Part shown: in pieces, positions 1 through 6,715 of the stretch | Layout: every line of letters starts with the position of its first letter | Position numbering within the stretch: the first letter of the stretch is position 1 | Source of the DNA: an uncultured Acetatifactor sp. | Lineage (GTDB): Bacteria > Bacillota > Clostridia > Lachnospirales > Lachnospiraceae | Assembly: GCA_910586435.1 (NCBI GenBank) | Contig: CAJUGT010000042.1 | Span: forward strand, 14,804-26,885 | DNA: 12,082 nt | Reading direction: 5' to 3' | Notes under the pieces: model-generated | Databases searched by the model: none | What the model was told of the DNA's origin: nothing | The model's input: the letters and a program-made list of their open reading frames with translations, nothing else | Position numbers and translations under genes: made by a program

Positions 1-1
1 T

Positions 2-58
2 CCAGGTAAGTGGTACTGGAGGAAAGAGAGGCGGAACTGGAATGGAGGACAAACATGA
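2..58 (+). CDS. Possible 3' end of an upstream gene (partial)
   Basis: The frame starting at base 2 stays open to a TGA at 56-58, giving the tail PGKWYWRKERRNWNGGQT. The stop overlaps the ATG of the next gene as ATGA, the same coupling seen between the next two genes, so this could be the end of the preceding pectin-catabolism gene. Only 18 codons are visible, no family can be recognised, and the open stretch could be chance. Confidence 0.3.
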   Translation, partial: PGKWYWRKERRNWNGGQT

Positions 59-1440
59 AAAATTTTCAGGTGGAACTTCCCGTCAGGGAGGAAAAAGTGT
101 ATGACATTCGTAAATTTGGAGCTGTTTCCGGAGGGATTGAGTCCAATTCGGAGGCCATACATAAGGCGGTGGAGGCTGCGTATGAAAACGGGGGCGGAAG
201 AGTTGTGATACCGGCGGGTATCTGGCTCAGTGGTCCTGTGGAATTAAAATCCCATGTGGAACTACATTTGGAGCAGGGCGCAATATTGGTATTCTCCAAG
301 TCCAAAGAGGAGAACCTTCTCTATCTGTCCGATTTTGAAGGCATACCCAATATCCGTGCCAAATCACCAATCTATGCTGAGAATGCTTCTCATGTATCCA
401 TTACAGGCAAGGGGATTCTTGAGGGGAATGGGGATTTATGGCGGCCTGTAAAGCAGGGAAAGCTCACAAAGCGGGAATGGGAAGGACTCATGCGGAAATC
501 CCAGTATACGGTGCAGGGAGGGGACGGACAGATCTGGCTGCCTTCCGAATCATCTTATGCAGGATGGATGGCGGATGCCGAGGGGAAATTAGATCGCAGT
601 GATGTGAAGGCAGCGGAAAAGTATTGGGATTATTTCCGGCCGGTGATGATAAGGTTTTATCATTGTGATCATGTGTTAATTGAAGATATAACATCCCAGA
701 ATTCTCCGGCGTGGAATATTCATACTTGTTTCTGTGAACATGTGACAGTCAGAAGAGTGAATGTACTCAACCCTTATTTTGCCCAAAATGGGGATGGGCT
801 GGATGTGGAATCCTGTAAGTATGTGGAAATTACGGATTCAAAATTTGATGTGGGGGACGATGCCATCTGTCTTAAGGCAGGAAAAGGAGCAGCGGCAAGG
901 AAGACGAAGGGTCCCACGGAATATGTGAGGATAAGGAATTGTGTGGTACTGCACGGACATGGCGGATTTGTAATAGGGAGTGAGATGTCTCGGGGAGTAA
1001 GGCATGTTGAGGCAGTGGACTGTGACTTTATTGGGACGGATGTGGGCATTCGGTTTAAGTCGGCGTATGGCAGGGGCGGTGTGGTGGAAGACATTACCCT
1101 GGAAGCAATCCGGATGTTCCAGATCAAGAAAGAGGCTATCATATTCTCCATGGGATATGTGCTGGATAAAAAGCAGGAAAAACAGCCAGGAGATAAGGAG
1201 GAGATTGTTCTGGATGACGTTCCCTGCTTCAGAGATGTTACAATGAAAAATATAACCTGTCTTGGAGCGGAAATAGGGCTGAAGGCGGAAGGGCTTCCTT
1301 TTGAAGCGCGATTGGATTTCCATACCATAGACAAAATAATGTTGTCAGATTCCATGTTTGTATGTGACACCGAGTCCGATATACGCAATGCGGGTGATAT
1401 TCTCATGGAGAATGTGGAATTTGTAAAGGAGCAGAAATGA
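55..1440 (+). CDS. Glycoside hydrolase family 28 (polygalacturonase-like)
   Basis: A 461-residue GH28 right-handed beta-helix hydrolase, expected to cleave alpha-1,4-galacturonosyl linkages of pectin or rhamnogalacturonan fragments. The N-terminus carries the pectate-lyase-superfamily opening (YDIRKFGAV, then AI..AV..A..NGGG.VVIPAG.W). The GH28 catalytic motifs follow in order: NGDGLD at about residues 245-250, GDD at 267-269, GHGG at 301-304, and an RFK at 333-335 in place of the usual RIK. I chose the ATG at 55 because GGAGG lies at 44-48; an ATG-like upstream start at base 10 would add 15 charged residues without family support. There is no signal peptide or membrane segment, so the enzyme is probably cytoplasmic and exo-acting on imported oligosaccharides. 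Its stop overlaps the next start (ATGA), indicating translational coupling. The family is clear; the exact substrate is inferred from the neighbours. Confidence 0.93.
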   Translation: MKNFQVELPVREEKVYDIRKFGAVSGGIESNSEAIHKAVEAAYENGGGRVVIPAGIWLSGPVELKSHVELHLEQGAILVFSKSKEENLLYLSDFEGIPNIRAKSPIYAENASHVSITGKGILEGNGDLWRPVKQGKLTKREWEGLMRKSQYTVQGGDGQIWLPSESSYAGWMADAEGKLDRSDVKAAEKYWDYFRPVMIRFYHCDHVLIEDITSQNSPAWNIHTCFCEHVTVRRVNVLNPYFAQNGDGLDVESCKYVEITDSKFDVGDDAICLKAGKGAAARKTKGPTEYVRIRNCVVLHGHGGFVIGSEMSRGVRHVEAVDCDFIGTDVGIRFKSAYGRGGVVEDITLEAIRMFQIKKEAIIFSMGYVLDKKQEKQPGDKEEIVLDDVPCFRDVTMKNITCLGAEIGLKAEGLPFEARLDFHTIDKIMLSDSMFVCDTESDIRNAGDILMENVEFVKEQK

Positions 1441-2240
1441 AGTACGAAGGTTCCATAGTGGATTTTCATGTACATCCCTATTTGACAGAAGAAGAGAACC
1501 TCTGTATGTATAAGGAGGTTTTTTCGCTCACCAGTCAGGAAGCGGTTCTTGACCTTGAGAAGAGCGGGATTTCCCATGTGTGTGGTTCCGTCCTGTGCAA
1601 ACGTAAATTTGACATGGAGAAGGGCTTTGGGCAATTGAGGGAACTGAACAGGAAAGCATTGAAAATAAGAGAAAAATATCCTGATTTTTATACCCCGGGA
1701 TTTCATATTCATCCGGGGTATGTGGAGGAATCTCTGGAAGAACTTTCGTATATGCATGAACATGGGGTGAACTTGATTGGTGAGCTGGTTCCATATATGC
1801 ATGGCTGGCGGGAGGGCGGATATACCTATGCAAGTGAGGAATTGTCAAGTATATTGGATCAGGCCGGAAAATATGGCATGATTGTCAGTTATCATACTAT
1901 GGAAGAATGGCAGGATGAAATGGAATGCATGATTGCCAGGCATCCCAATGTGACATTTGTAGCGGCGCATCCGGGGCAGAAAGCAGAATATCAAAAGCAT
2001 TTGGCACGGCTTCAAAAGTATGAAAACGCATATCTTGATATATCAGGAACAGGGTTATTTCGTTATGGGATGCTGGCGGCGGGGGTCAGAAAAGTGGGGG
2101 CTCAAAAGCTTTTGTTTGGCACAGATTATCCCATAACGAATCCATCCATGTATGTTCAGGCTGTTCTGGGGGAACATATTACGGAAGAGGATAGAAGGAT
2201 GATTTTCTGGGAAAACGCAGCGAGGCTATTAAATATGTAA
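1437..2240 (+). CDS. Amidohydrolase-related metal-dependent hydrolase
   Basis: A 267-residue TIM-barrel hydrolase of the amidohydrolase 2/TatD-like type. Candidate metal ligands appear in the usual order: DFHVH near the start (H11, H13), IGE (E116), VSYHT (H153), AAHPG (H178) and LLFGTDYP (D230). It starts inside the end of the GH28 gene (ATGA overlap) with AAGGAG at 1426-1431. The coupling suggests it handles a product of the same pathway. Some members of this fold (PF04909) open sugar or dicarboxylate lactones, so a lactonase or ester/amide hydrolase acting on an acidic-sugar derivative is one possibility, but the reaction cannot be read from the sequence. No signal peptide is present, so it is cytoplasmic. 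The length is normal for the family and there is no sign of damage. Confidence 0.85.
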   Translation: MKYEGSIVDFHVHPYLTEEENLCMYKEVFSLTSQEAVLDLEKSGISHVCGSVLCKRKFDMEKGFGQLRELNRKALKIREKYPDFYTPGFHIHPGYVEESLEELSYMHEHGVNLIGELVPYMHGWREGGYTYASEELSSILDQAGKYGMIVSYHTMEEWQDEMECMIARHPNVTFVAAHPGQKAEYQKHLARLQKYENAYLDISGTGLFRYGMLAAGVRKVGAQKLLFGTDYPITNPSMYVQAVLGEHITEEDRRMIFWENAARLLNM

Positions 2241-2369
2241 TGACGTATGTGTCATGCGATTCATGTGCAATTTGGATGACACATTATATGCCGTATACGT
2301 CATTTAGCACATATGTCATAATGACATATACATCAGAATGATATGCATGTCACAAAACATATCTGTCAT
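2240..2369. repeat. Cluster of TGACA/TGTCA motifs in both orientations
   Basis: Six exact TGACA/TGTCA pentamers and two TGACG/CGTCA variants fall within about 130 bases, mostly as ATGACAY or its reverse complement (2241, 2250, 2277, 2298, 2314, 2322, 2348, 2364). The centre is a near-perfect palindrome, ATATGTCAT-A-ATGACATAT, at 2311-2329, and ATGAC/GTCAT arms pair at 2240-2255. Chance would give well under one in this length. The stretch lies between the amidohydrolase and the apiosidase. It could be an array of regulator sites or a dispersed non-coding repeat; the same motif clusters again inside the helicase gene and near 11650. Confidence 0.6.
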
Positions 2370-2397
2370 TCGTAAGGTAAACATGGTATGTTCAGAG

Positions 2398-2455
2398 ATG
2401 AAATAACACTGATGAAATAACACAAAATATTGTGTCGACACAAATGAAATAACAA
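2398..2455. promoter_or_regulatory. Triple ATGAAATAACA repeat around a 14-bp palindrome
   Basis: Three direct copies of ATGAAATAACA start at 2398, 2412 and 2444. Between the second and third is the perfect palindrome TTGTGTCGACACAA at 2430-2443. The block lies 84-141 bases upstream of the apiosidase start, a suitable position for an operator or activator site. No convincing -35/-10 pair was found nearby, so a regulatory role is inference. Confidence 0.4.
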
Positions 2456-2538
2456 ATATTTTTCAGCTGAAAGGGATATGGCTGCGCAGCGCAAGTACTC
2501 ATGGGCAGTAATGTTTTGCTGCGGAATAGGTAGGAAAA

Positions 2539-3831
2539 ATGAAATACTGGGAAAAGGGGCCGCTGCGGGTCAGCGGTAATGGCAGGTATCTGGAGAATGG
2601 CGGGAGGCCGTTTTTCTGGATGGGAGATACGGCTTGGCTGCTTTTTCAACAATGCAATGAGGAAGATGCCTTTTTGTATCTGAAAAACCGCAGGGAAAAA
2701 GGATTTAATGTGATACAGGCCACATTGGTTCACAATATGCCCGGGGAGTTTCAGAGCAGTCTTGCCAGGGTAGAACGGGATGTGACAACAAAGTCATATT
2801 GGGATCATTGCGAAGCCATTGTGCGCCTTGCCAGGGAAGAGGGGCTGTATATGGCATTGCTTCCTACCTGGGGAAGTATCGTAAAGTCCGGGATTCTGCA
2901 TATGGGAAATGTGGAAAGGTATGCGGAATATTTATGTGAAAGGTTTTGTGAATATCCCAATATTATATGGCTTTTGGGAGGGGACATCAGGGGAGATGTT
3001 AATCCTGAGTTATATCATGTATTCGGCACGAAATTAAAAGAGAAAATGCCGGATACTCTCATTGGGTTTCATCCCTTTGGACGAACCTCTTCTTCTCTAT
3101 GGTTTCATGAGGAGAACTGGCTGGATTTCAATATGTTTCAGTCGGGACATCGCAGGTATGACCAGGCGGTATTAAAGCAATGGGATGATGTGGAAGAGGA
3201 GTTTTATGGGGAAGATAACTGGAAATATGTTGACCGGGACTTGAGACGCAAAACGCGGAAGCCAACCATTGATGGGGAACCTTCCTACGAATGGATTCCC
3301 CAGGGTTTGCATAATCCAAAGGAACCATACTGGCAGGCATGGGATGTGAGAAGATATGCCTATTGGTCCGTGTTTCAGGGAGCCATGGGTCATACCTATG
3401 GGGACAATGCCATTATGCAATTTTACGATGAACTTTCAAAGCCTGGAAATTACGGCGTCAGGGAGGTCTGGCAGGAAGCGCTGCATCATGAAGGCAGCGG
3501 TCATATGAAGCATTTGGTGTCATTGATGGAGAGTGTGGACTTCACCGGCGGCAAAGCAGCTGAACATCTTCTTTTGTCTGAACAGAAGGAAAAATATGAA
3601 AGGGTTTCAGTGTTTGCGGGGCCGGATTTTATCTTCTGTTATGATTATATGGGAGAGGAATTTACGATTAGTCTAGCCGGCTATGAGGGCAGGAAGATGT
3701 ATGCGTACTGGATGGACCCCACAAGTGGAGTACTGTCTTTTATTCAGGAAGTCACAGGGCTTGGAGAAATTGCGGTGAAGCCGCCAAGACGATATTGCGG
3801 CCAGAATGATTGGGTGCTTGTAATTAAATAA
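2539..3831 (+). CDS. GH140 apiosidase-like glycoside hydrolase (DUF4038)
   Basis: A 430-residue protein with the DUF4038/GH140 catalytic barrel and a C-terminal beta domain of the kind annotated as a putative collagen-binding domain of a collagenase. Recognisable landmarks are GRPFFWMGDTAW at 22-33, KGFNVIQ at 54-60, IIWLLGGDIRGD at 142-153 and DGEPSYE at 245-251. By analogy with the Bacteroides GH140 apiosidase, D149 and E247 are the candidate catalytic carboxylates (inference). The family removes apiose from the side chains of rhamnogalacturonan II, which fits the GH28 neighbour. The start at 2539 has two AGG stretches upstream (2528-2534). There is no signal peptide, so cytoplasmic action is likely. 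It is separated from the amidohydrolase by 298 bases, so it may have its own promoter, and it ends just before a strong terminator. No truncation is visible. Confidence 0.88.
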   Translation: MKYWEKGPLRVSGNGRYLENGGRPFFWMGDTAWLLFQQCNEEDAFLYLKNRREKGFNVIQATLVHNMPGEFQSSLARVERDVTTKSYWDHCEAIVRLAREEGLYMALLPTWGSIVKSGILHMGNVERYAEYLCERFCEYPNIIWLLGGDIRGDVNPELYHVFGTKLKEKMPDTLIGFHPFGRTSSSLWFHEENWLDFNMFQSGHRRYDQAVLKQWDDVEEEFYGEDNWKYVDRDLRRKTRKPTIDGEPSYEWIPQGLHNPKEPYWQAWDVRRYAYWSVFQGAMGHTYGDNAIMQFYDELSKPGNYGVREVWQEALHHEGSGHMKHLVSLMESVDFTGGKAAEHLLLSEQKEKYERVSVFAGPDFIFCYDYMGEEFTISLAGYEGRKMYAYWMDPTSGVLSFIQEVTGLGEIAVKPPRRYCGQNDWVLVIK

Positions 3832-3837
3832 GGTACA

Positions 3838-3898
3838 GGAATCTCCCATGGAATCCAATGTCTTCGGCATTTGGAGTTCTGAGGGAGATTCCTTTTTT
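3838..3898 (+). terminator. Rho-independent terminator after the apiosidase gene
   Basis: A perfect 10-bp stem GGAATCTCCC (3838-3847) / GGGAGATTCC (3883-3892) is followed directly by TTTTTT (3893-3898). The long loop contains a second small hairpin (TCCAATG with CATTTGGA around a TCTTCGG turn), giving a forked structure. It starts 7 bases after the stop codon. Confidence 0.9.
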
Positions 3899-4053
3899 AT
3901 GTACAGGTCCGCGCAGAGGAAGGTATACGTTTCCTGCTTGATTGCGCAGGTCTGTGCGGGGAAGTATGCCCCAAATGCGGCGTGCGGGGCATAGGGGCGA
4001 GTAGGGGAAGGTAAATCTTCCCTACTTGATTTTTGGCGGTTCCAGCGGTGAGT
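3899..4053. other. Non-coding stretch with nested hairpins
   Basis: No gene is visible. There is a perfect 8-bp stem TATGCCCC (3965-3972) / GGGGCATA (3986-3993) and a second stem GTAGGGGAAG (4001-4010) / CTTCCCTAC (4017-4025) with one bulged G. On the + strand the second stem is followed by the T-rich TTGATTTTT, so it could be a weak terminator. This stretch lies just downstream of the solute-binding-protein remnant on the - strand and is probably that gene's former 3' region. Confidence 0.45.
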
Positions 4054-4457
4054 TTATCTGTTTTCATTTGGATAAAGCTGCACTCGGTTGCCCAGTCTCT
4101 CGGCGGCTTCTTTTGCGGAGCAGGCGCCGGAGAAGTAGGGGGCCAGTTCCTCGCAGAATATGTCATACAGCTCGGAGGGCATTGAATGTGGAGGCTTGTC
4201 ATCCTCAAACAACGCCAATTCGCTATCAGGCTTTCCGGGTCTATGACATAGGCATTCATCAAATCAGGGCCTCTGCCTGCGGAGATTTCCATTTGAGTTT
4301 CGTTCAGGTATGCATCAATATCCTCATTATCATAAGGAGCTATAAGGGTGATGCGATATTTATTGCTTTGTTGTGTGAAGGCGGCAGCTGCTTTAGAGAA
4401 ATCCGACGCAAGGGGAGCCATTAAGATGATTTCCTGTTTTTCTTCAGGGGTCTCAGC
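4054..4457 (-). pseudogene. Internally deleted remnant of an extracellular solute-binding protein (sugar ABC transporter)
   Basis: Two pieces of one family member survive in correct order on the - strand. The N-terminal piece (about 4457 down to 4225) reads TPEEKQEIILMAPLASD, then KAAAAFTQQSNKY and DIDAYLNETQMEISAGRGPD, the typical start of a mature sugar-binding lipoprotein. The C-terminal piece (about 4212 to 4054, another frame) reads MPSELYDIFCEELAPYFSG, then AKEAAERLGNRVQLYPNEN and a TAA stop, the typical end of this family. Around 4205-4225 the frame shifts and the several hundred residues usually between them are missing. Upstream, a TAA at 4458-4460 and a 14-bp repeat array replace the signal peptide and lipobox. 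It cannot make a working protein. Full-length members feed sugars to an ABC importer, so this is probably a leftover of a transporter once linked to the pectin locus. Confidence 0.82.
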
Positions 4458-4458
4458 T

Positions 4459-4571
4459 TATTTTCACTGTCCTGTTTTCACTGTTCTATTTTCACTGTCC
4501 TATTTTCATTGTCCTGTTTTCACTGTCCTGTTTTCACTGTCCTGTTTTCGTTATCCTTTTTTCTACCGTCC
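4459..4571. repeat. 14-bp tandem repeat array (about 8 units)
   Basis: Seven exact-length units of consensus TRTTTTCACTGTCC begin at 4459, 4473, 4487, 4501, 4515, 4529 and 4543. A diverged 15-base unit follows at 4557, with further decayed T-rich copies up to about 4598. The leftmost units are the most alike and they decay to the right. The period is not a multiple of three, so the array is not maintained as coding sequence. It abuts the broken 5' end of the solute-binding-protein remnant. Confidence 0.85.
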
Positions 4572-4830
4572 CTTTTTCTGCTGTTTTTTCGCTGCTGTAG
4601 AAGAAATTCACTGGGCACTATTGTGTCTGAGCAGTAACTTTGGGTTCTCTGGAAGGTTATATTAGTTCTCTTTCAATTAGTTTTTGCATTAAACTGTAAA
4701 ATTCATCAGAAGTTGACCGTTATAATGCAGGCTATTTAGAAAAAATACGTTGCTTATTGTATCAATTCGTCTCTGAATTGTGTATACAATATGTAAAATA
4801 TTACATGATTTTGGCAAAAGACTAATTGTG
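4572..4830. other. AT-rich non-coding stretch with small inverted repeats
   Basis: No gene is recognisable. There are two adjacent inverted repeats. One has outer arms ATTGTAT (4756-4762) / ATACAAT (4784-4790) with an inner AATTC/GAATT stem around GTCTCT. The other is ATGTAA-AATA-TTACAT at 4791-4806. A TATAAT at about 4721 has no good -35 partner. Confidence 0.4.
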
Positions 4831-5032
4831 GTAGTTCTCCACGACAAACGCATGAGTAAATAAATTATGAATGTTTTGTAAAAAACACATTCTTTCATAA
4901 TTCCTGATGCGATTTTGGAACTATGAAAATCAAAAAAGTCAAATTTTAACCCCAAATAATCGCATACAGCGATTCAACATTTACAAATTGTTTGTAGATT
5001 GTTCATTTATGCGTTTGTCGTGAGTAGTTCTC
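4831..5032. mobile_element. MITE-like element with 9-bp target-site duplication
   Basis: The 9-mer GTAGTTCTC occurs in direct orientation at 4831-4839 and 5024-5032. Between the copies the element begins CACGACAAACGCAT (4840-4853) and ends with the exact reverse complement ATGCGTTTGTCGTG (5009-5022), plus one extra A. The similarity of the ends continues imperfectly to about 43 bases, ending in TTTGTAAA on both sides and differing mostly by transitions. An inner inverted pair, ATGCGATT (4907-4914) / AATCGCAT (4958-4965), means the whole 184 bases can fold into one long hairpin. No open frame of note is inside, so it must have been moved by a transposase elsewhere. It sits 9 bases upstream of the -35 box of the radical SAM gene. 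Confidence 0.78.
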
Positions 5033-5041
5033 AAAAAGGGC

Positions 5042-5070
5042 TTGCAAAAACAGAACACATGTGCTATACT
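5042..5070 (+). promoter_or_regulatory. Sigma-A promoter of the radical SAM gene
   Basis: TTGCAA (-35, 5042-5047) is followed by a 17-base spacer and TATACT (-10, 5065-5070). Both hexamers are one or two changes from consensus and the spacing is ideal. It is about 95 bases upstream of the chosen start codon. Confidence 0.8.
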
Positions 5071-5088
5071 TTAAAAGAACAAATGTTT
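5053..5088 (+). promoter_or_regulatory. Two LexA-like (SOS) boxes
   Basis: GAACACATGTGC at 5053-5064 lies inside the promoter spacer and GAACAAATGTTT at 5077-5088 covers the expected transcription start. Both follow the Gram-positive LexA/DinR pattern GAAC-N4-GTTY, the second closely and the first with one departure in the right half. They are 24 bases apart. The position would allow repression by LexA; binding is inferred. Confidence 0.6.
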
Positions 5089-5165
5089 GATGCGATAAAA
5101 GATTTGGGATTTGGGCCTGAGTATTGTTAAGGAATATGGATTGTGGGATTCAGGGAGGAGATAAA

Positions 5166-6518
5166 GTGGAATATCTGGTTGCGGACGCAGCGCTTCCTTT
5201 GACGGACAAGCTGAATATATTGACGGATGCGGCAAAATATGATGTGGCATGTACTTCCAGCGGTGTGGAACGCAAGGGAAATGGCCAGGGTATCGGAAAT
5301 TGTGTGGCAGCGGGGATCTGTCATAGTTTCTCCGGTGACGGGCGATGTATTTCTCTGCTGAAGATTTTGCTTACTAATGAGTGTATTTATGATTGTAAAT
5401 ACTGCCGTAACCGTTGTTCTAATGATATTCCCAGAGCTACGTTTACGCCGGAGGAAATCTGCACACTAACGATGGAATTTTATCGCAGGAATTACATTGA
5501 AGGATTGTTTTTGAGCTCCGGTATTATCAGGAATCCCACATTTACCATGGAATTAATCTGCCGTACCATATGGCTGCTGAGAAATCAGTATCATTTTAAC
5601 GGATATATTCATGTGAAAGCGATTCCAGGAGCGGCGCCGGAGGTAATTGAACAGGCGGGCTATCTGGCAGACAGAATGAGTGTGAATTTGGAACTGCCAA
5701 CTGCGGAAGGACTGCGTTTGCTGGCGCCTAATAAACATCGTAAAAATATCCTTACGCCCATGAGACAAATACAAAATGGTATTCAGGCAAATCAAAATGA
5801 TTTGGTATTGTATCGTAATGCGCCCAGGTTCGTGACGGGCGGCCAATCGACACAGATGATTGTTGGCGCTACGCCGGAAAGTGATTATCATATTATTAAT
5901 GTGGCAGAGGGACTTTATCAAAAATTCGGGTTGAAGAGAGTATTTTATTCTGCGTTTGTCAATGTGACAGGTGACAAAAATCTTCCTGCGCTGCCCGGAG
6001 GACCGCCGCTTTTGCGGGAACACAGGCTATATCAGGCCGATTGGCTTTTGCGGTTTTACGGATTTCGGGCAGAGGAACTGCTGGATGAAAAACGCCCTTA
6101 TTTTAATGTGATGCTGGATCCGAAGGAAGACTGGGCAGTAAGGCACCTTGGGCAGTTTCCTGTGGAAATTAACCGTGCGCCTGTGAATATGCTTTTGCGT
6201 GTACCAGGAGTGGGTGTAAAGAGTGCCCAGAGAATTGTGGCAGCAAGGCGAAGCTCCAAACTGAACTTTAACGATTTGAAGAAAATAGGAGTGGTATTAA
6301 AACGAGCAATATATTTTATTACCTGTAATGGAAGGATGATGTATCCGGTAAAACTGGAAGAGGACTATATTGTGAGACAACTTACAGATGAGAAAGAAAG
6401 AATCAAATTTGGAAGTGACGGTATGAGTTATCGGCAGCTATCGCTGTTTGATGACAGTGCGTTTGAACGTCCTGTTAGTAAAGTGGAGAAGCTGCGGGCA
6501 GCGGTGGGAGAAATATAA
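5166..6518 (+). CDS. Radical SAM protein with HhH domain, putative DNA modification/repair (TIGR03916 type)
   Basis: A 450-residue protein of the radical SAM family known as the putative DNA modification/repair group usually paired with a TIGR03915/UDG-type partner. The 4Fe-4S/SAM motif CIYDCKYC is at residues 73-80, preceded by the family's KYDVACTSSG and GICHSFSGDGRC stretches. A helix-hairpin-helix DNA-binding segment (EINRAPVNMLLRVPGVGVKS) is at about 334-353. Near the C-terminus QLSLF at 424-428 exactly matches the bacterial sliding-clamp-binding consensus QL[SD]LF. I chose GTG at 5166 because GGAGG (5154-5158) is 7 bases upstream and the family begins close to here; TTG at 5124 has no comparable site. 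The reaction is unknown; a radical-based repair or modification of DNA is inferred. The promoter carries LexA-like boxes, and the partner gene lies 197 bases downstream with no terminator between. Confidence 0.9.
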   Translation: MEYLVADAALPLTDKLNILTDAAKYDVACTSSGVERKGNGQGIGNCVAAGICHSFSGDGRCISLLKILLTNECIYDCKYCRNRCSNDIPRATFTPEEICTLTMEFYRRNYIEGLFLSSGIIRNPTFTMELICRTIWLLRNQYHFNGYIHVKAIPGAAPEVIEQAGYLADRMSVNLELPTAEGLRLLAPNKHRKNILTPMRQIQNGIQANQNDLVLYRNAPRFVTGGQSTQMIVGATPESDYHIINVAEGLYQKFGLKRVFYSAFVNVTGDKNLPALPGGPPLLREHRLYQADWLLRFYGFRAEELLDEKRPYFNVMLDPKEDWAVRHLGQFPVEINRAPVNMLLRVPGVGVKSAQRIVAARRSSKLNFNDLKKIGVVLKRAIYFITCNGRMMYPVKLEEDYIVRQLTDEKERIKFGSDGMSYRQLSLFDDSAFERPVSKVEKLRAAVGEI

Positions 6519-6625
6519 AGGATTTTTTCATCTGTGGGGACCATTCTCTTCTGAGAACTTAAACGGAGGAAATAGATTTTCTGGTTAAGGGTATTGAAGA
6601 GTAGAAGTGGGGCAGTGAAGAAATG

Positions 6626-6664
6626 GAACAAATATTTGGACACAGAACAAATATTTGGAAATGG
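6626..6664 (+). repeat. 19-base tandem repeat containing GAACAAATATTTGGA
   Basis: GAACAAATATTTGGA occurs at 6626-6640 and again at 6645-6659, 19 bases apart, in the leader before the TIGR03915-type gene. Each copy differs from the LexA-like GAACAAATGTTT at 5077 by one base in the right half, so a degenerate repressor site is possible; equally it may be a simple local duplication. Confidence 0.45.
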
Positions 6665-6715
6665 GAACAGGAAAATGATACAGTTTCTGAAGGGAACCAA
6701 AATAGGAAAAGGCCA

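Noticed and set aside
774..1802. Long - strand open frame of 342 codons across the GH28 and amidohydrolase genes
   Set aside because: It is antisense to two clear enzymes, has no family features and no ribosome site, and reads like reverse-complement coding sequence.
2479..2580. 33-codon frame beginning ATGGCTGCGCAG overlapping the apiosidase start
   Set aside because: The only ribosome-like stretch is too close to the ATG, and the frame runs out of phase into a well-supported gene; a leader peptide is possible but unsupported.
4026..4424. + strand 132-codon open frame
   Set aside because: It is the reverse complement of the solute-binding-protein remnant, whose family signatures are on the - strand.
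4459..4571. Possible CRISPR array
   Set aside because: The 14-base units are directly adjacent with no spacers and no cas genes are present.
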